Source of the DNA: Prosthecobacter dejongeii
GTDB lineage: Bacteria; Verrucomicrobiota; Verrucomicrobiia; Verrucomicrobiales; Verrucomicrobiaceae
Reading direction: 5' to 3'
DNA length: 64,000 bases
Assembly: GCF_014203045.1 (NCBI RefSeq)
Contig: NZ_JACHIF010000005.1
Coordinates: 372,001-436,000, forward strand
The first letter of the stretch is position 1. Every line of letters begins with the position of its first letter. Positions 11,260 to 21,842 of the stretch are shown piece after piece. The notes under the pieces are model-generated. The model saw only the letters and a list, made by a program, of their open reading frames with translations. It had not been told where the DNA came from and made no database searches. A program made the translations under genes and the position numbers.

Positions 11260-11288
11260 TTGAAAAGATTTCGTGTTTCCGATTTAAT
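11260..11288 (+). promoter_or_regulatory. Sigma70-type promoter of the Verru_Chthon cassette
   Basis: TTGAAA at 11260 and TTTAAT at 11283 are separated by 17 bases in an AT-rich stretch that stands out from the GC-rich surroundings. The cassette start codon lies 37 bases downstream. It is the only well-placed promoter seen before the A-C-D genes, so they are probably one transcript. Confidence 0.6.
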
Positions 11289-11324
11289 CGAAAAAATTCA
11301 AATAAATTTCCCCCCACCACTGCT

Positions 11325-14300
11325 ATGAAACACATCCGCCTCTTACTTGCTGACGCGCGGCGTCACCAGGGGTTAGCCTTGATCATCGTTCTTTCGATGC
11401 TCGCGCTGGCTACGATCGTTATTTTGGCCTTCCTCAGCGTGGCTGATACGGAGAACAAAGCGACGAACATCTATTCAGCCTCGCAGACCTCACGCCGATT
11501 TGCCGATACGGCGGTGAACATGGTCATTTCGCAGATTCGTTCGGGTTCTGCCCGTGAATCTGCTGGGGTGCCTGTGATGCACGCCACACAGCCTGGGGCA
11601 GTGCGGAAGTATTCCACCGCAGGGTCTTTCCTGGCGGGGTACAAACTGTTTTCGGATAAAGATATGATTTATCGCGGAGCAGGCGCGGCTGCGGAGCAGA
11701 ACTTCGTGCTTCAGTCTGAACCGCCGAGCGACTGGAATGACCCGGTTAACCAAGCTCGCTACGTGGATTTGAATGAGCCTGTGATCAAAGGGGTGGCTTT
11801 GGATGCCAACACGAACCAGGACAACAACCAGGTTTTCTTCCCGATCATTGACCCGCGCGCCGGTCTGGACATTGACCCCACAGGGACGGAAGTGGGGGTG
11901 GAGGGCTTTTCCTACAGCACCACGACGCCGCTGCGGCCTAACAATAACATCGGCGATGGCAATACCGATGGGAACTCGCCACCGATCGTGATCCCGACAG
12001 GGGCGGGGATGGACCCTGACCAACTGCGCCTGGCCATGCCCGTGCAGTGGCTGTATGTGCTGAAGGATGGGGCGATCGGTTTCCTCCTGCCAGACACGCT
12101 GGAGTTCCGCGTGCTGGACAATGCGGAAGGTCTGGGAGATGGCCCTTCGGTGAACCAGCAGGCGGACTACGGTGTGCCTTCGGAAGAGAACCCCATCGTG
12201 GGCCGCATCGCTTTCTGGGCGGATGATGAAACCTCAAAGATCAACATCAATACGGCCTCTGAGCCGACGTATGCTGGCCTGCCGATTTATTACCATGAGC
12301 GTGACCACCGCTGGGCTGACTACCCGCCAGCACGCAGTGAATACCAGCGTTTCCCTGGGCACCCGGCCACGGTGGCGCTGAGCAGTGTGTTTTACTCCAA
12401 TCCGCTGCAGGACCTGGGCCGCAGTCTGGACACTTACCGCACGAATGGACCGCTCTCTGGGTCGGAACTGAGCCGGGTGCTGGAAATCAAGGAGCGCATC
12501 TATGACCTGATGCCACGCATCCACACAGGTGGCAGCCGTGCGGGGACGCGCAGCTTTGGAGATGATGACTACCGCAACTCTTCGGGGGACAACACGAACT
12601 CCAGTGCCATCGCGGTGGCGATGGGCGAGCGCCTTTATGCGAGCGTGGATGAGCTGCTGTTTGCGCAAGGATCTGCAAACGGCCAGCGGGTGCTGAATCA
12701 GGCCCAGGTGAGCCAGCAGACGGTCTTGTTTGATAAGACCAGCCTGGAGCGCTCCAGCGCCTTTTTGACGGCCCACAGCCGCGCCAGTGAGATCAACCTG
12801 TACGGTCTGCCACGTATCGCCATGTGGCCCATCGCGCCGAATCGGCCGCAGAATAACAACAAGCGCACGGGCTTTGATAAGCTGGTGGAATTCTGCTCAC
12901 GCCTGGGCGGCACGGGGGATATCAATCCAGACTCGGCCAACCTTTATGTGTTCCAGCGTGAGCATTCAGCCACGATCCCGGGATCTGTGAACGGTGCCCG
13001 TCACGACATCTCACTTCCGCGCAACATCAAGTTGCTGAACATGCTGGATCGTATCCTGGACCAGCCTTTCCCGACGGCCAGCAATGACACGGCTCCGACG
13101 GGGCGTTCCTTCAAGGACAGCACGAAATTTGGCGTGGACAATACCCGGCAGTTGCTGGTTTCCATGTTTGACTACATCCGCTGCACGAATCTCTACGACA
13201 GCTTCCTTGTGCCGCAGAGCCGCAATAGCTGGCCTTCGGCTTCCATCAACTGGACCACGCTGTATCAACTGCGGGATTCTTCAGGTTCCAGCTACAATAC
13301 TTACACCCCAGGGGTGGTGCGTGATGCGGGGAACAGCTCGAATCCATTTGCGGACCGCTTCCTGCCTGGTCACGGCCAGGTGACACCGGCGGAGCACCCG
13401 ACCTGGAAGAGCAGTTCCACCGGGGACTCCCTGCGTGGGTTTGGCCGTTTCATCTCCCTGAGCGAGGTCGGGCTGCAACTCATCTGCACGGCGGATGGCC
13501 AGCCAGACATGTACAGTTGGCGCATCCCAGTACCGGTGCCATCGGCTGACCCACAGGCTCCGAAAGGGAACTTCCGCATCCCGAACATCGCCCCAGCGAA
13601 CTATGTGGCAGCAACCCAGGGTGCCCAGCCCGTCATCAGCGGTGGTCGCACGGCTCTGAAAGTGGATGAGGCGGACAATGATGGCTTCCGGATCGCCTAC
13701 CGTCTGCCAGTGGGTTTTGAAGGTGGCAATGCCCGCCTCATCAATATTGGAGAGGTGCACTGGAAAGATGGCGGCGGCGGCATCAACAGTGACAACCCGG
13801 CTGCGATCAAGGACCGCTATTACTCGAACTACCCGCCAGTGAGCAATCCTAACCAGGCTGGTCTGTATGGTACCACGGCCATTCCTGGGACCAATGAGAG
13901 CCCGGGCTATGGCCGCTTTTACCAGCGCCATCCAGGTTATGACTGGCGCAACTGGAACTGGACACTGGACCCTGATACGCCGCTGACACCGACCCAAAAG
14001 CGTGTGCAGGCCATGCTGCACCTGGAGTTCTTCTGCCCTTCTCTGGCTTACACAGAGATCAATCCTGACTACACGGTGGTCATTTCCGCCTCGGACATCA
14101 GCAGCATCGAAGTGGCAGGGAACGCCGTGTTTTCCACCACCTCTCCGGTGGCGATCCGCAGTGAGCGCCCGCTGTATGACATTGATGGTAGCCCTGAAGT
14201 GGGTGGTTTTGCCAGCTTCCGCAACGTCTCCATTGGTCGCCGTGTGGGCCCACGTAGCCCGATGCCAGAAGATTTGGGTTATGATGCGGCGGCTACTTCT

Positions 14301-16574
14301 CAAGTCCACTCGGGCTTGGTGAACATGGACTTGGTGTCCTCGTTCTTCACGGTGCAACACACCGATGTGATGAGCTTCCAGTCTGCTACCATCACGCTGA
14401 AGATTTATGACCACCATGTGCTGGCCTCCACCACCGAAGAGCCCGTGCAGGTCATCAAATTCAAGTTGGCCGGCGGCTCTGCCCCGACGCCCGACCTGAT
14501 CACCCAGGGTTCTTACCTGGTGAACTACCAGCGCGCAGACGGCTCGACCTATAACCACCCGGCCATCCAGGCCCCACGCTGGTGGTCCTTTAACCGCGAT
14601 GGTTGCATCGGCCGTTATGATGCCGGTGGCGCGCCAACAAACATGGATACGAAGGCTTTGGCCTCAATCCGTGGTCGTTTCTACCGTTGGGATGGGGCGG
14701 GCGGTTCTCAGGTGGATACAGAGACCCGTGCCTATAACCCCAACATCGGCGACAACCTGAAGAACCAGAGTGTGCCCGGTGCGCGAGCTCTGATCTACAC
14801 CAAAGACCCGGCTAACTATGCCGGTGTGGAACTGCAGGACAATGACTTGATCCGCTCCAATCCGCTGGCGCGCATTGCCTATGGCCCTGTGTCAGACCCG
14901 AACAATGCGATCAATCGACTGAAAGTCTCTGATCCGAATTCGTCCGAGTTGCAGAACTACAACCGCCCATGGCACTATGGCTCGGATGTGGTGCGCACGA
15001 TGGTGCCTGCCTATGGAGACCCACGTCTCATCGCGGCGAAAAAGACGGTGGAAGAGACGGAGTGGGTGGTGCACCCGCTGTGGAACGAGACCAATGCCTA
15101 CACCGCGCACAATTTCTCTTCCTACACGGCGGGGACAGAGCCTGGATTTGACCGTGGCAACCCGATCAACACGAACGATACGAATCAGTATGTACGCATC
15201 CTGCCGAAGAATGTGAGGCTGGATGGAACGAATGGCGCCGGTGCAGGCCGCACGCCGGATGTGCCGCACTCAACGGTGGCTGTGGGGGCCTTCCAGAAGT
15301 ACTATGACTTTGATGACGGTGATCCAGGTGGCCGTGTGGGTGCCTACATCGGCAAAGTGGATGAAGGTAACTACGCTGTGGGTGACTTTACATTTACTGG
15401 CTGGCCAGCGCCGAAGAAGTGGCGTGCGACCTACTTCCGTTCCAACGGAACAGGGGCCCGCTTTGCCAGCGGCTCGGGGAGTTTCTTCTCGCCTAACCGC
15501 ATGCTGCCATCTCCGGCGGTGATGGGCTCCCTGCCGAGCAAAATCTGGGGAACCAATGGTGAAGGTGCCTGGACGAACCTGCTGTTCCGCCCGTATGTGC
15601 AGTATGACACAGGGCGCACGGGGGCTAACCAAGCGGCGAATTCTACCCACCCTGGGGCTAGCTCACCGCCTGACCATTATCTTCTGGACCTGTTCTGGAT
15701 GCCGGTGGTGGAGCCGTATGCGATCAGTGAGCCGCTCTCCACGGCGGGTAAGATCAACCTGAACTACCAGATGCTGCCATTCACGCACATCCGCCGTGCG
15801 ACGGCGCTGCATGCGGCGATGAAGGGAGAGATGATTGCGGCCATTCCGAACCCTGAGTATGAGGAGTCTAAAGGCGTGCTGACTCAATGGACGACGAACG
15901 GCGATAGCCCGCCGACCTTCCGCAGTGAGGCGCAGAACAAGTACTGGCACCGCTCCATCGTGATTGATTCCTTCAAGAATGGAGCCCGCAGTTGGTGGGC
16001 GGACAACGACCTGAACCAGACGGTGCAGGGGACGCTGCGTCAGTTTGAAGAGCGGTTTAACTTCTCCAACACGCTTTCCAGCGGGTTCAAAGCAGGTCTC
16101 TTCCGCACGGCTTCGCAGTTGTGTGAGGTGCACCTCATCCCTGGGGATGCCTCCGGCCCTGCCGCCAAGAATGTGCTGGCTTCAGCCGTGGCAAACCCTA
16201 CCTCTCGTGCGACGGCGATGGCCAATTTCTGGTCTGAACATTGCGCGACGGGGGACAATACCCGTGAGCGTCCGTATGCGAATTTGTATGCGAAGTTCAC
16301 CACCCGCTCGAACACCTTCCGGGTGCATGTGCGGGCCCAGGCCATCCGCAAGGCACGGCGCTCCGTGGCGGCGAATGTGTTTGATCCGAAGCTGGACCTG
16401 CCGAGCGGTGAGTTCCGCGGTTCCTTCTTGCTGGAGCGTTACATTGACCAGGCTGACCTGACGGCAGCGGGGATCAGTGTGGACTATGCATCCTCGGTGA
16501 ATCCTTTCGCCCTGAAGCCGCTGGAAAATTACTATCGCTTCCGTGTGCTTGAGTCCAAGCGCTTCGCTCCTTAA
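11325..16574 (+). CDS. Verru_Chthon cassette protein A
   Basis: This 1,749-residue protein opens with a short basic segment and one hydrophobic helix (about residues 17-40, LALIIVLSMLALATIVILAF) followed by a polar stretch, the layout of PilX/GspK-type minor pilins. Around residue 300 it has ADDETSKININTAS, which resembles the DESGKINLNTA signature of GspK pseudopilins. The rest is a long, aromatic- and Asn/Gly-rich extracellular region with no recognised domain. The family is known as member A of gene cassettes that recur many times in Verrucomicrobiota genomes. Members C and D follow 31 and 32 bases apart, so the three are likely co-transcribed. The function is unknown; a large tip or minor subunit of a pseudopilus-like export system is an inference from the N terminus and the GspK-like motif. 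Confidence 0.85.
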   Translation: MKHIRLLLADARRHQGLALIIVLSMLALATIVILAFLSVADTENKATNIYSASQTSRRFADTAVNMVISQIRSGSARESAGVPVMHATQPGAVRKYSTAGSFLAGYKLFSDKDMIYRGAGAAAEQNFVLQSEPPSDWNDPVNQARYVDLNEPVIKGVALDANTNQDNNQVFFPIIDPRAGLDIDPTGTEVGVEGFSYSTTTPLRPNNNIGDGNTDGNSPPIVIPTGAGMDPDQLRLAMPVQWLYVLKDGAIGFLLPDTLEFRVLDNAEGLGDGPSVNQQADYGVPSEENPIVGRIAFWADDETSKININTASEPTYAGLPIYYHERDHRWADYPPARSEYQRFPGHPATVALSSVFYSNPLQDLGRSLDTYRTNGPLSGSELSRVLEIKERIYDLMPRIHTGGSRAGTRSFGDDDYRNSSGDNTNSSAIAVAMGERLYASVDELLFAQGSANGQRVLNQAQVSQQTVLFDKTSLERSSAFLTAHSRASEINLYGLPRIAMWPIAPNRPQNNNKRTGFDKLVEFCSRLGGTGDINPDSANLYVFQREHSATIPGSVNGARHDISLPRNIKLLNMLDRILDQPFPTASNDTAPTGRSFKDSTKFGVDNTRQLLVSMFDYIRCTNLYDSFLVPQSRNSWPSASINWTTLYQLRDSSGSSYNTYTPGVVRDAGNSSNPFADRFLPGHGQVTPAEHPTWKSSSTGDSLRGFGRFISLSEVGLQLICTADGQPDMYSWRIPVPVPSADPQAPKGNFRIPNIAPANYVAATQGAQPVISGGRTALKVDEADNDGFRIAYRLPVGFEGGNARLINIGEVHWKDGGGGINSDNPAAIKDRYYSNYPPVSNPNQAGLYGTTAIPGTNESPGYGRFYQRHPGYDWRNWNWTLDPDTPLTPTQKRVQAMLHLEFFCPSLAYTEINPDYTVVISASDISSIEVAGNAVFSTTSPVAIRSERPLYDIDGSPEVGGFASFRNVSIGRRVGPRSPMPEDLGYDAAATSQVHSGLVNMDLVSSFFTVQHTDVMSFQSATITLKIYDHHVLASTTEEPVQVIKFKLAGGSAPTPDLITQGSYLVNYQRADGSTYNHPAIQAPRWWSFNRDGCIGRYDAGGAPTNMDTKALASIRGRFYRWDGAGGSQVDTETRAYNPNIGDNLKNQSVPGARALIYTKDPANYAGVELQDNDLIRSNPLARIAYGPVSDPNNAINRLKVSDPNSSELQNYNRPWHYGSDVVRTMVPAYGDPRLIAAKKTVEETEWVVHPLWNETNAYTAHNFSSYTAGTEPGFDRGNPINTNDTNQYVRILPKNVRLDGTNGAGAGRTPDVPHSTVAVGAFQKYYDFDDGDPGGRVGAYIGKVDEGNYAVGDFTFTGWPAPKKWRATYFRSNGTGARFASGSGSFFSPNRMLPSPAVMGSLPSKIWGTNGEGAWTNLLFRPYVQYDTGRTGANQAANSTHPGASSPPDHYLLDLFWMPVVEPYAISEPLSTAGKINLNYQMLPFTHIRRATALHAAMKGEMIAAIPNPEYEESKGVLTQWTTNGDSPPTFRSEAQNKYWHRSIVIDSFKNGARSWWADNDLNQTVQGTLRQFEERFNFSNTLSSGFKAGLFRTASQLCEVHLIPGDASGPAAKNVLASAVANPTSRATAMANFWSEHCATGDNTRERPYANLYAKFTTRSNTFRVHVRAQAIRKARRSVAANVFDPKLDLPSGEFRGSFLLERYIDQADLTAAGISVDYASSVNPFALKPLENYYRFRVLESKRFAP

Positions 16575-16605
16575 TTCAACCGTTTGTTGCCCCCCACTTT
16601 TGGCC

Positions 16606-17706
16606 ATGAGCTTTCGATATTCCTCCGTTTCAGCCTCTTCTCTGCGGAGAGGGGCTGCCTTCACCCTGGTGGAGGTCTTGGTTTCGATGACGGTCTTGAT
16701 CATCCTGCTGCTGGTGAGTGCGCAGGTGATCGGGACGGTGCAGAGTACCTGGACGCAATCCAATGCCCGGGTGAGCCAGTTCCGTGAGGCCCGTACGGCC
16801 TTTGACATCATCACGCGTAACCTGAGTCAGGCGACTTTGAATTCGTACATTGATTACGATACGTCCTATTTGCAGGATGGGGTGGCGGCGGTGACGACGA
16901 CGGCGCCGCAGAATTACATTCGTAAATCCGATCTGCGTTTTGTTTCCAAGCGTGCGGAGGATCTGCTGCAGGTGGGCGGTGGTGGGGGAAATACGCCTGG
17001 GCATGCGGTGTTTTTCCAGGCTCCTCTGGGGGTGGCGCATGATCCGAACTATGTGGGGCTGGATCGTCTGCTCTGTGGCCGGGGTTACTTTGTGCAATAC
17101 ACCTCCGACGCGTTTTTTACCCCGGCGGTGCTGCCTGCCATCACGCCGAAATATCGCTATCGGTTGATGGAGTTTTCTCCTCCTGCGGAGAAAAATCTGA
17201 TCTATCCTGCTGCGGCAGCGGTGCAGGGGCCGCCGACGGACGATTGGTTTGCGGCAGCGGGGGTGCCCCTGGAAAATGAGGAGCAGCCGACGGACCGTGG
17301 GCTGACACGGCCGATCGCGGATAACATTGTGGCCTTGATCGTGGCCCCGCAGTTGGAGACGCCCGTGCAGGGTGGGCAGGTGGAACTGCAGTCCACGTTT
17401 GACTTTGATTCGGCCAATGTCCCTGGGGCGACGAATCAAAACCAGGGGAATCTGCACCGTCTGCCGCCGATGGTGCGGGTGATTTTGGTGGCGATTGACG
17501 AACGCACGGCAGACCGCCTGAGCCAGGTGGGAGATCCGGCCACGCCACCGCTGGGTGACATCATCAATGGTCAATTGGATACGGGTGGCGCGGAAAACCT
17601 GAATCTGACGATGCAAAACATCTCCAATGCTTTGTCTGCCCAGAACGTGAAATTCCGCATTTTTTCGGCCACGGTGGCTTTGCGCGGTGCGAAGTCGAAT
17701 AACTAA
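16606..17706 (+). CDS. Verru_Chthon cassette protein C (pilin-like)
   Basis: The protein is 366 residues long. The start at 16606 is chosen because it puts a classic prepilin signal close to the N terminus: RRGAAFTLVEVLVSMTVLII, with the Glu at position +5 of the N-methylation motif and a hydrophobic helix after it. An upstream in-frame start would add an unrelated 21-residue leader and overlap gene A. The globular part has no recognised domain. It should be processed by a prepilin peptidase and assembled in a pseudopilus-like structure with proteins A and D (inference from the signal and the neighbours). The C designation rests on similarity recalled from the family and on gene order. Confidence 0.8.
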   Translation: MSFRYSSVSASSLRRGAAFTLVEVLVSMTVLIILLLVSAQVIGTVQSTWTQSNARVSQFREARTAFDIITRNLSQATLNSYIDYDTSYLQDGVAAVTTTAPQNYIRKSDLRFVSKRAEDLLQVGGGGGNTPGHAVFFQAPLGVAHDPNYVGLDRLLCGRGYFVQYTSDAFFTPAVLPAITPKYRYRLMEFSPPAEKNLIYPAAAAVQGPPTDDWFAAAGVPLENEEQPTDRGLTRPIADNIVALIVAPQLETPVQGGQVELQSTFDFDSANVPGATNQNQGNLHRLPPMVRVILVAIDERTADRLSQVGDPATPPLGDIINGQLDTGGAENLNLTMQNISNALSAQNVKFRIFSATVALRGAKSNN

Positions 17707-17738
17707 TTTGTCTGTCTTTTTTTGAAGTTCCTTTTGTT

Positions 17739-18440
17739 ATGAGAACCGCTCTTCGTCGTCGCCCTGCGGCCGCATTTACCCTGGTGGAGATGCTCACGGT
17801 CGTCGGTATTATCGCTTTGCTCATTGCCCTGGCGGCTCCGGCTTTGATTGATGTGGTCCGTTCCACGCGCCTGAATTCGGCGGGGGATGGTCTGGTGAAC
17901 CGCATCAGCCTGGCGCAGCAGAGTGCGGTGGCGCTGAGCTCTGAGGTGGAGCTGCGGTTTTATCGGTATGTGGATAGCACGGCGGACCGGCCAGCGGACA
18001 ATTCCTTTTATGCTTACCAGGTGGTGCAGAGCCTGCCGAATGGGGTGCAAAAGGCGCTTTCAGACCCGTATTTCCTGGACTCAGGCATCATCATTTCCTC
18101 GAAGGAGGAGCTGTCACCCCTGCTGGATACGCAGGTGCCGCAGATCCAGAACCAGACGGGGCAGTATCTCTTCACCCCGCCGGGGAACATCGAGGGTGGG
18201 GATGTGTACTATGCGGCGCTGCGTTTTTACCCGGATGGCAGCATGCGGGTGCTTTCGCAGGTGGCGAATGCGGACTCGGACGCGAATGAAATGGCACGTG
18301 CCTACACGATCCCGAACTATGACCAGAGTTTCATGATCATCGTGGAATCGCGGGATGCGGACAATTCCCAGGCGCCGGATAACTATTACTGTGTGCAGAT
18401 TGACTCCTACACGGGGCGCACGCGCGTGTATCGTCCATGA
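17739..18440 (+). CDS. Verru_Chthon cassette protein D (pilin-like)
   Basis: The protein has 233 residues and a type IV prepilin leader, RRRPAAAFTLVEMLTVVGII, with the Glu after the cleavage site and a hydrophobic helix to about residue 40. The remainder is a small soluble domain, as in GspH/FimT-type pseudopilins. It is the last gene of the A-C-D run and starts 32 bases after protein C. Protein B of the four-part cassette is not present next to it. Confidence 0.8.
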   Translation: MRTALRRRPAAAFTLVEMLTVVGIIALLIALAAPALIDVVRSTRLNSAGDGLVNRISLAQQSAVALSSEVELRFYRYVDSTADRPADNSFYAYQVVQSLPNGVQKALSDPYFLDSGIIISSKEELSPLLDTQVPQIQNQTGQYLFTPPGNIEGGDVYYAALRFYPDGSMRVLSQVANADSDANEMARAYTIPNYDQSFMIIVESRDADNSQAPDNYYCVQIDSYTGRTRVYRP

Positions 18441-18500
18441 TTTGTGCGGTTTGGCAGCACTTTCTGCGTGACTCTTGGCTGAGTGCCGCTTAGATGGCAC

Positions 18501-19961
18501 ATGGGCGATATTCCTTCCCTTGCACTGAGTTTTGATGACGTATTGGTCCTGCCTGGACTGAGCCAGGTCCTGCCTGGAGAGGTAAATCTGGGCACGGTTT
18601 TTGGCAGCAGCATCCAGCTGAACATCCCGGTTCTATCCTCGGCGATGGATACGGTGACGGAGGCGGAGTTGGCGATCGCCCTGGCGCGTGAGGGTGGCCT
18701 GGGGGTCATCCACCGCAATATCCCGATCGATTACCAGGCGGAGCAGGTGGCGAAGGTGAAGCGCTCTGAAAACACCGTCATCCAGACGCCGCACACGGTG
18801 CGCCCGGAGACGACGCTGGGTGCGCTGCAGCGCCTGATGCATGAAAAAGGGGTGAGTGGATTCCCCGTGGTGGAGCCGGATGGCACGCTGGTGGGCATGG
18901 TGACGAGCCGTGACCTCTGGTACATCGAGGACGAAAACACGCCGGTTTCGACGATCATGACGCCGCGCGACCGCCTGGCGACGGGCACGCCGACGACGAC
19001 CTTTGATGAGGCGCTGAAGATCCTGTACACGCACCGGATTGAAAAACTGCCGCTGGTGGATGCGAAGGGCAAACTGGCCGGGCTGATCACCAAGCAGGAC
19101 GTGGTGAAGCGCCAGATGTTTACCAGTGCGGCGAAGGATGCGAATGGCCAACTGCGCGTGGGCGCGGCGGTGGGTGTGGGTGAGGACTGTGCAGACCGTG
19201 GCGCGGCCCTGGTGGCGGCGGGCGCGGATGCGCTGTTCATCGATGCGGCCACGGGCCATACGACGCGGGTGGCGGACGTGATCCGCCGGCTGCGGGAGCG
19301 TGTGGGCGGCGGCATCCCGATCGTGGCGGGGAATGTGGTGACCCAGGACGGGGCGCTGCACCTGGTGGAGGCGGGTGCCTCCGCCATCAAGGTGGGCGTG
19401 GGCCCAGGGTCCATCTGCACCACGCGCATCATTTCGGGCGTGGGCATGGCGCAGTTCACGGCGGTGCAGGAGGTGGCTGAGGTGTGCCGCCCGCGCGGCG
19501 TGACGGTGATCGCCGATGGCGGCATCCGTTACTCGGGCGATATTGTGAAGGCGCTGGCTGGCGGGGCGGACTGTGTGATGCTGGGCTCCCTCCTGGCGGG
19601 CACGGCGGAAAGCCCGGGCAATATGGTGAAGTGGCAGGGCCGCACCTTTAAGGAATACCGGGGCATGGGCAGCCTGAAGGCTATGCGCAAGGGCGCAGGG
19701 GACCGCTACGGGCAGAATAGCTCTGGCAAACTGGTGCCTGAGGGCGTGGAGGCCCGCGTGCCGTTCAAGGGGCCTTTGGCCGATGTGGTGTTCCAGCTCA
19801 TGGGCGGGCTGCGCTCTGGCATGGGCTATGTGGGGGCGGATAATCTGGATGAGCTGCGGGCGAAGGCGCGCTTTGTCCGCATCACGGCGGGCGGGCTGAA
19901 GGAAAGCCACCCGCATGACGTGGTGATCACGGAAGAGCCGGTGAATTACGAGCCGTCTTAA
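18501..19961 (+). CDS. guaB: Inosine-5'-monophosphate dehydrogenase
   Basis: GuaB oxidises IMP to XMP with NAD+, the committed step of GMP synthesis. The 486-residue protein starts [23 protein letters not shown] 18 bases upstream is possible, but the ATG gives the usual N terminus. Two CBS domains (about residues 90-205) interrupt the barrel. The active-site loop [12 protein letters not shown] carries the catalytic Cys, and [11 protein letters not shown] and [12 protein letters not shown] are the phosphate-binding segments. The C-terminal flap contains the [12 protein letters not shown] signature. It is followed 84 bases later by guaA, the next enzyme of the pathway. Confidence 0.97.
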   Translation: MGDIPSLALSFDDVLVLPGLSQVLPGEVNLGTVFGSSIQLNIPVLSSAMDTVTEAELAIALAREGGLGVIHRNIPIDYQAEQVAKVKRSENTVIQTPHTVRPETTLGALQRLMHEKGVSGFPVVEPDGTLVGMVTSRDLWYIEDENTPVSTIMTPRDRLATGTPTTTFDEALKILYTHRIEKLPLVDAKGKLAGLITKQDVVKRQMFTSAAKDANGQLRVGAAVGVGEDCADRGAALVAAGADALFIDAATGHTTRVADVIRRLRERVGGGIPIVAGNVVTQDGALHLVEAGASAIKVGVGPGSICTTRIISGVGMAQFTAVQEVAEVCRPRGVTVIADGGIRYSGDIVKALAGGADCVMLGSLLAGTAESPGNMVKWQGRTFKEYRGMGSLKAMRKGAGDRYGQNSSGKLVPEGVEARVPFKGPLADVVFQLMGGLRSGMGYVGADNLDELRAKARFVRITAGGLKESHPHDVVITEEPVNYEPS

Positions 19962-19991
19962 TTCCTCTCCCCCCTCCGCTCTGTGACCTGT

Positions 19992-20019
19992 GGCGGCTGC
20001 TCCGGTGGCCGCGTTTTTT
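19992..20019 (+). terminator. Possible terminator or attenuator between guaB and guaA
   Basis: GCGGC and GCCGC form a short stem with a ten-base loop, followed by G and six T residues. It would end guaB transcription or reduce read-through into guaA. The stem is short, so the call is tentative. Confidence 0.45.
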
Positions 20020-20045
20020 GACTCTCTTTTTCTGACTTACATTCC

Positions 20046-21566
20046 ATGACCGACCACGAAGTTGCCGTACTCGATTACGGTTCTCAGTACTCTCAGCTCA
20101 TCGTCCGCCGCGTTCGCGAGCTGGGCTTCGTTTCCCACCTGTACCCGCCTGCGGAACTGGTGAATCTGAAGAACCCCGGGGCCATCATCCTTTCCGGTGG
20201 GCCGCGCAGTACTTCGGAGGTGGATGCGCCGGACGTGGACTTTGAAAAGCTGCTGGCCTTTGGCGTGCCGGTGCTGGGTGTGTGCTACGGCATGCAGCTC
20301 CTGAACATCAAACACGGCGGCACGGTGAAGCCGGGGGTCACGCGCGAGTATGGCCCGGCGAAGCTGGTGGTGACGGAGCATGCGGATCTTTTCAAAGGCA
20401 TCTCGCCTGAATCTCAGGTGTGGATGAGCCACAGCGATACCTGCGCGAATCTGGCGGCGACCACGCAGGTCATCGCCACGAATGAAGATGCGGTGCCGGT
20501 GGCGCTGAAGTGGAGTGACCGCTGCTGGGGCATCCAGTTTCACCCGGAGGTGACGCACTCGCATGAGGGCACGGCCATTTTGAAAAACTTCCTCACGGAA
20601 AGCGGCGCGAAGCTGGCGAAGTTCGACATCCAAGAGTTCAAGGACCAGATGATCGCCCAGATCAAGACGGACGTGGGTGACCGCGAAGTCATCTGTGGGG
20701 TGTCTGGCGGGGTGGATAGCACGGTGCTGGCGGTGCTGCTGGCGCGTGCCGGGGTGAAGGTGCGCTGCATCTTCATTGATACCGGGCTGATGCGCCTGAA
20801 TGAGGCTGCTGAGGTGAAGGTGCTGTTTGAAGAGGTGGGTGTGCCCATCGAGCAGATTGATGCGAGCGAAGTCTTTCTGGGCGCGCTGAAGGGCGTGACG
20901 GACCCTGAGCAGAAGCGCCGCATCATCGGCACGCTGTTTGTGGAGGAGTTCTGGAAGCTGGCGGATGATGTGGAGCTGCTGGCCCAGGGGACGCTGTACC
21001 CCGACGTGATCGAGAGCGCGACGAGCGGCTCCATCGCCAGCAAGATCAAGACCCACCACAACCGGGTGGACCGCATCATGGAACTGAAGTCGCAGGGCAA
21101 GGTGCTGGAGCCTCTGGCCGAGCTGTTTAAGGACGAAGTGCGTGCGCTGGGCGCCAGCCTGGGCATCCCACATCGCGCCCTGTGGCGGCATCCTTTCCCC
21201 GGCCCTGGCCTGGCGGTGCGTATCCCGGGTGAGATCACGCCGGAGCGCATCCTTTCCACGCAGCAGGCCGATGCGATCTTCATCGCGGAGCTGCATCGCA
21301 GTGGCTGGTACCAGCACGTGTGGCAGGCCTACGCGGCGCTGCTGCCGGTGAAAACGGTGGGCGTGAAGGGGGATGAACGCAGCTATGAGCAGGCCATCTC
21401 TCTGCGCGCGGTCATCAGCGAAGACGCGATGACGGCGGACTGGGTGGAGCTGCCGTATGAGGTGCTGCGCAACACGTCTAACAAGATCCTCAACAGCGTG
21501 AAGGGTGTGAACCGCGTGCTGTATGACATCAGCACGAAGCCACCGGCGAGCATCGAGTGGGAGTGA
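20046..21566 (+). CDS. guaA: GMP synthase (glutamine-hydrolysing)
   Basis: GuaA converts XMP to GMP using ATP and ammonia from glutamine. Its 506 residues start MTDHEVAVLDYGSQYSQLI. The N-terminal class I amidotransferase domain has the nucleophile Cys in GVCYGMQLL and the His/Glu pair in HPEVTHSHEG. The ATP-pyrophosphatase domain follows with the P-loop GVSGGVDSTVLAVLL at about residue 218, and the C-terminal dimerisation domain ends in PPASIEWE, the usual GuaA terminus. It lies downstream of guaB in the same direction, so the two encode consecutive steps from IMP to GMP. Confidence 0.98.
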   Translation: MTDHEVAVLDYGSQYSQLIVRRVRELGFVSHLYPPAELVNLKNPGAIILSGGPRSTSEVDAPDVDFEKLLAFGVPVLGVCYGMQLLNIKHGGTVKPGVTREYGPAKLVVTEHADLFKGISPESQVWMSHSDTCANLAATTQVIATNEDAVPVALKWSDRCWGIQFHPEVTHSHEGTAILKNFLTESGAKLAKFDIQEFKDQMIAQIKTDVGDREVICGVSGGVDSTVLAVLLARAGVKVRCIFIDTGLMRLNEAAEVKVLFEEVGVPIEQIDASEVFLGALKGVTDPEQKRRIIGTLFVEEFWKLADDVELLAQGTLYPDVIESATSGSIASKIKTHHNRVDRIMELKSQGKVLEPLAELFKDEVRALGASLGIPHRALWRHPFPGPGLAVRIPGEITPERILSTQQADAIFIAELHRSGWYQHVWQAYAALLPVKTVGVKGDERSYEQAISLRAVISEDAMTADWVELPYEVLRNTSNKILNSVKGVNRVLYDISTKPPASIEWE

Positions 21567-21842
21567 TGTGGGGGTGGGATGGGGCACCTGCGGGTGCCCT
21601 TTTTCTTTGGTGGGGAGCGGAGAAGGGGGGTGTGAGGTCGTCTGCGGCGGTGCAGGATGAATCACTCGGAGAGGGATGCGTTCGCCCCAGACAGGATGGT
21701 TCGCTGCCTCTTCCGAACGTGCGCTGGAAGTGGGGGGAGGTGAGGCGAACGGGTGTGGGGGAGGTGTCCGTGCGTGCTGGGGGAGTGAGGCGAATAGGAT
21801 ATTCGCGCTCCGGTCGGGGGTGTGCGGCTCGGTCCGAGTGCG

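Noticed and set aside
18483-18500. GTG at 18483 as the guaB start
   Set aside because: It adds only MPLRWH before the typical GuaB start, and no ribosome site favours it; the ATG at 18501 fits the family better.
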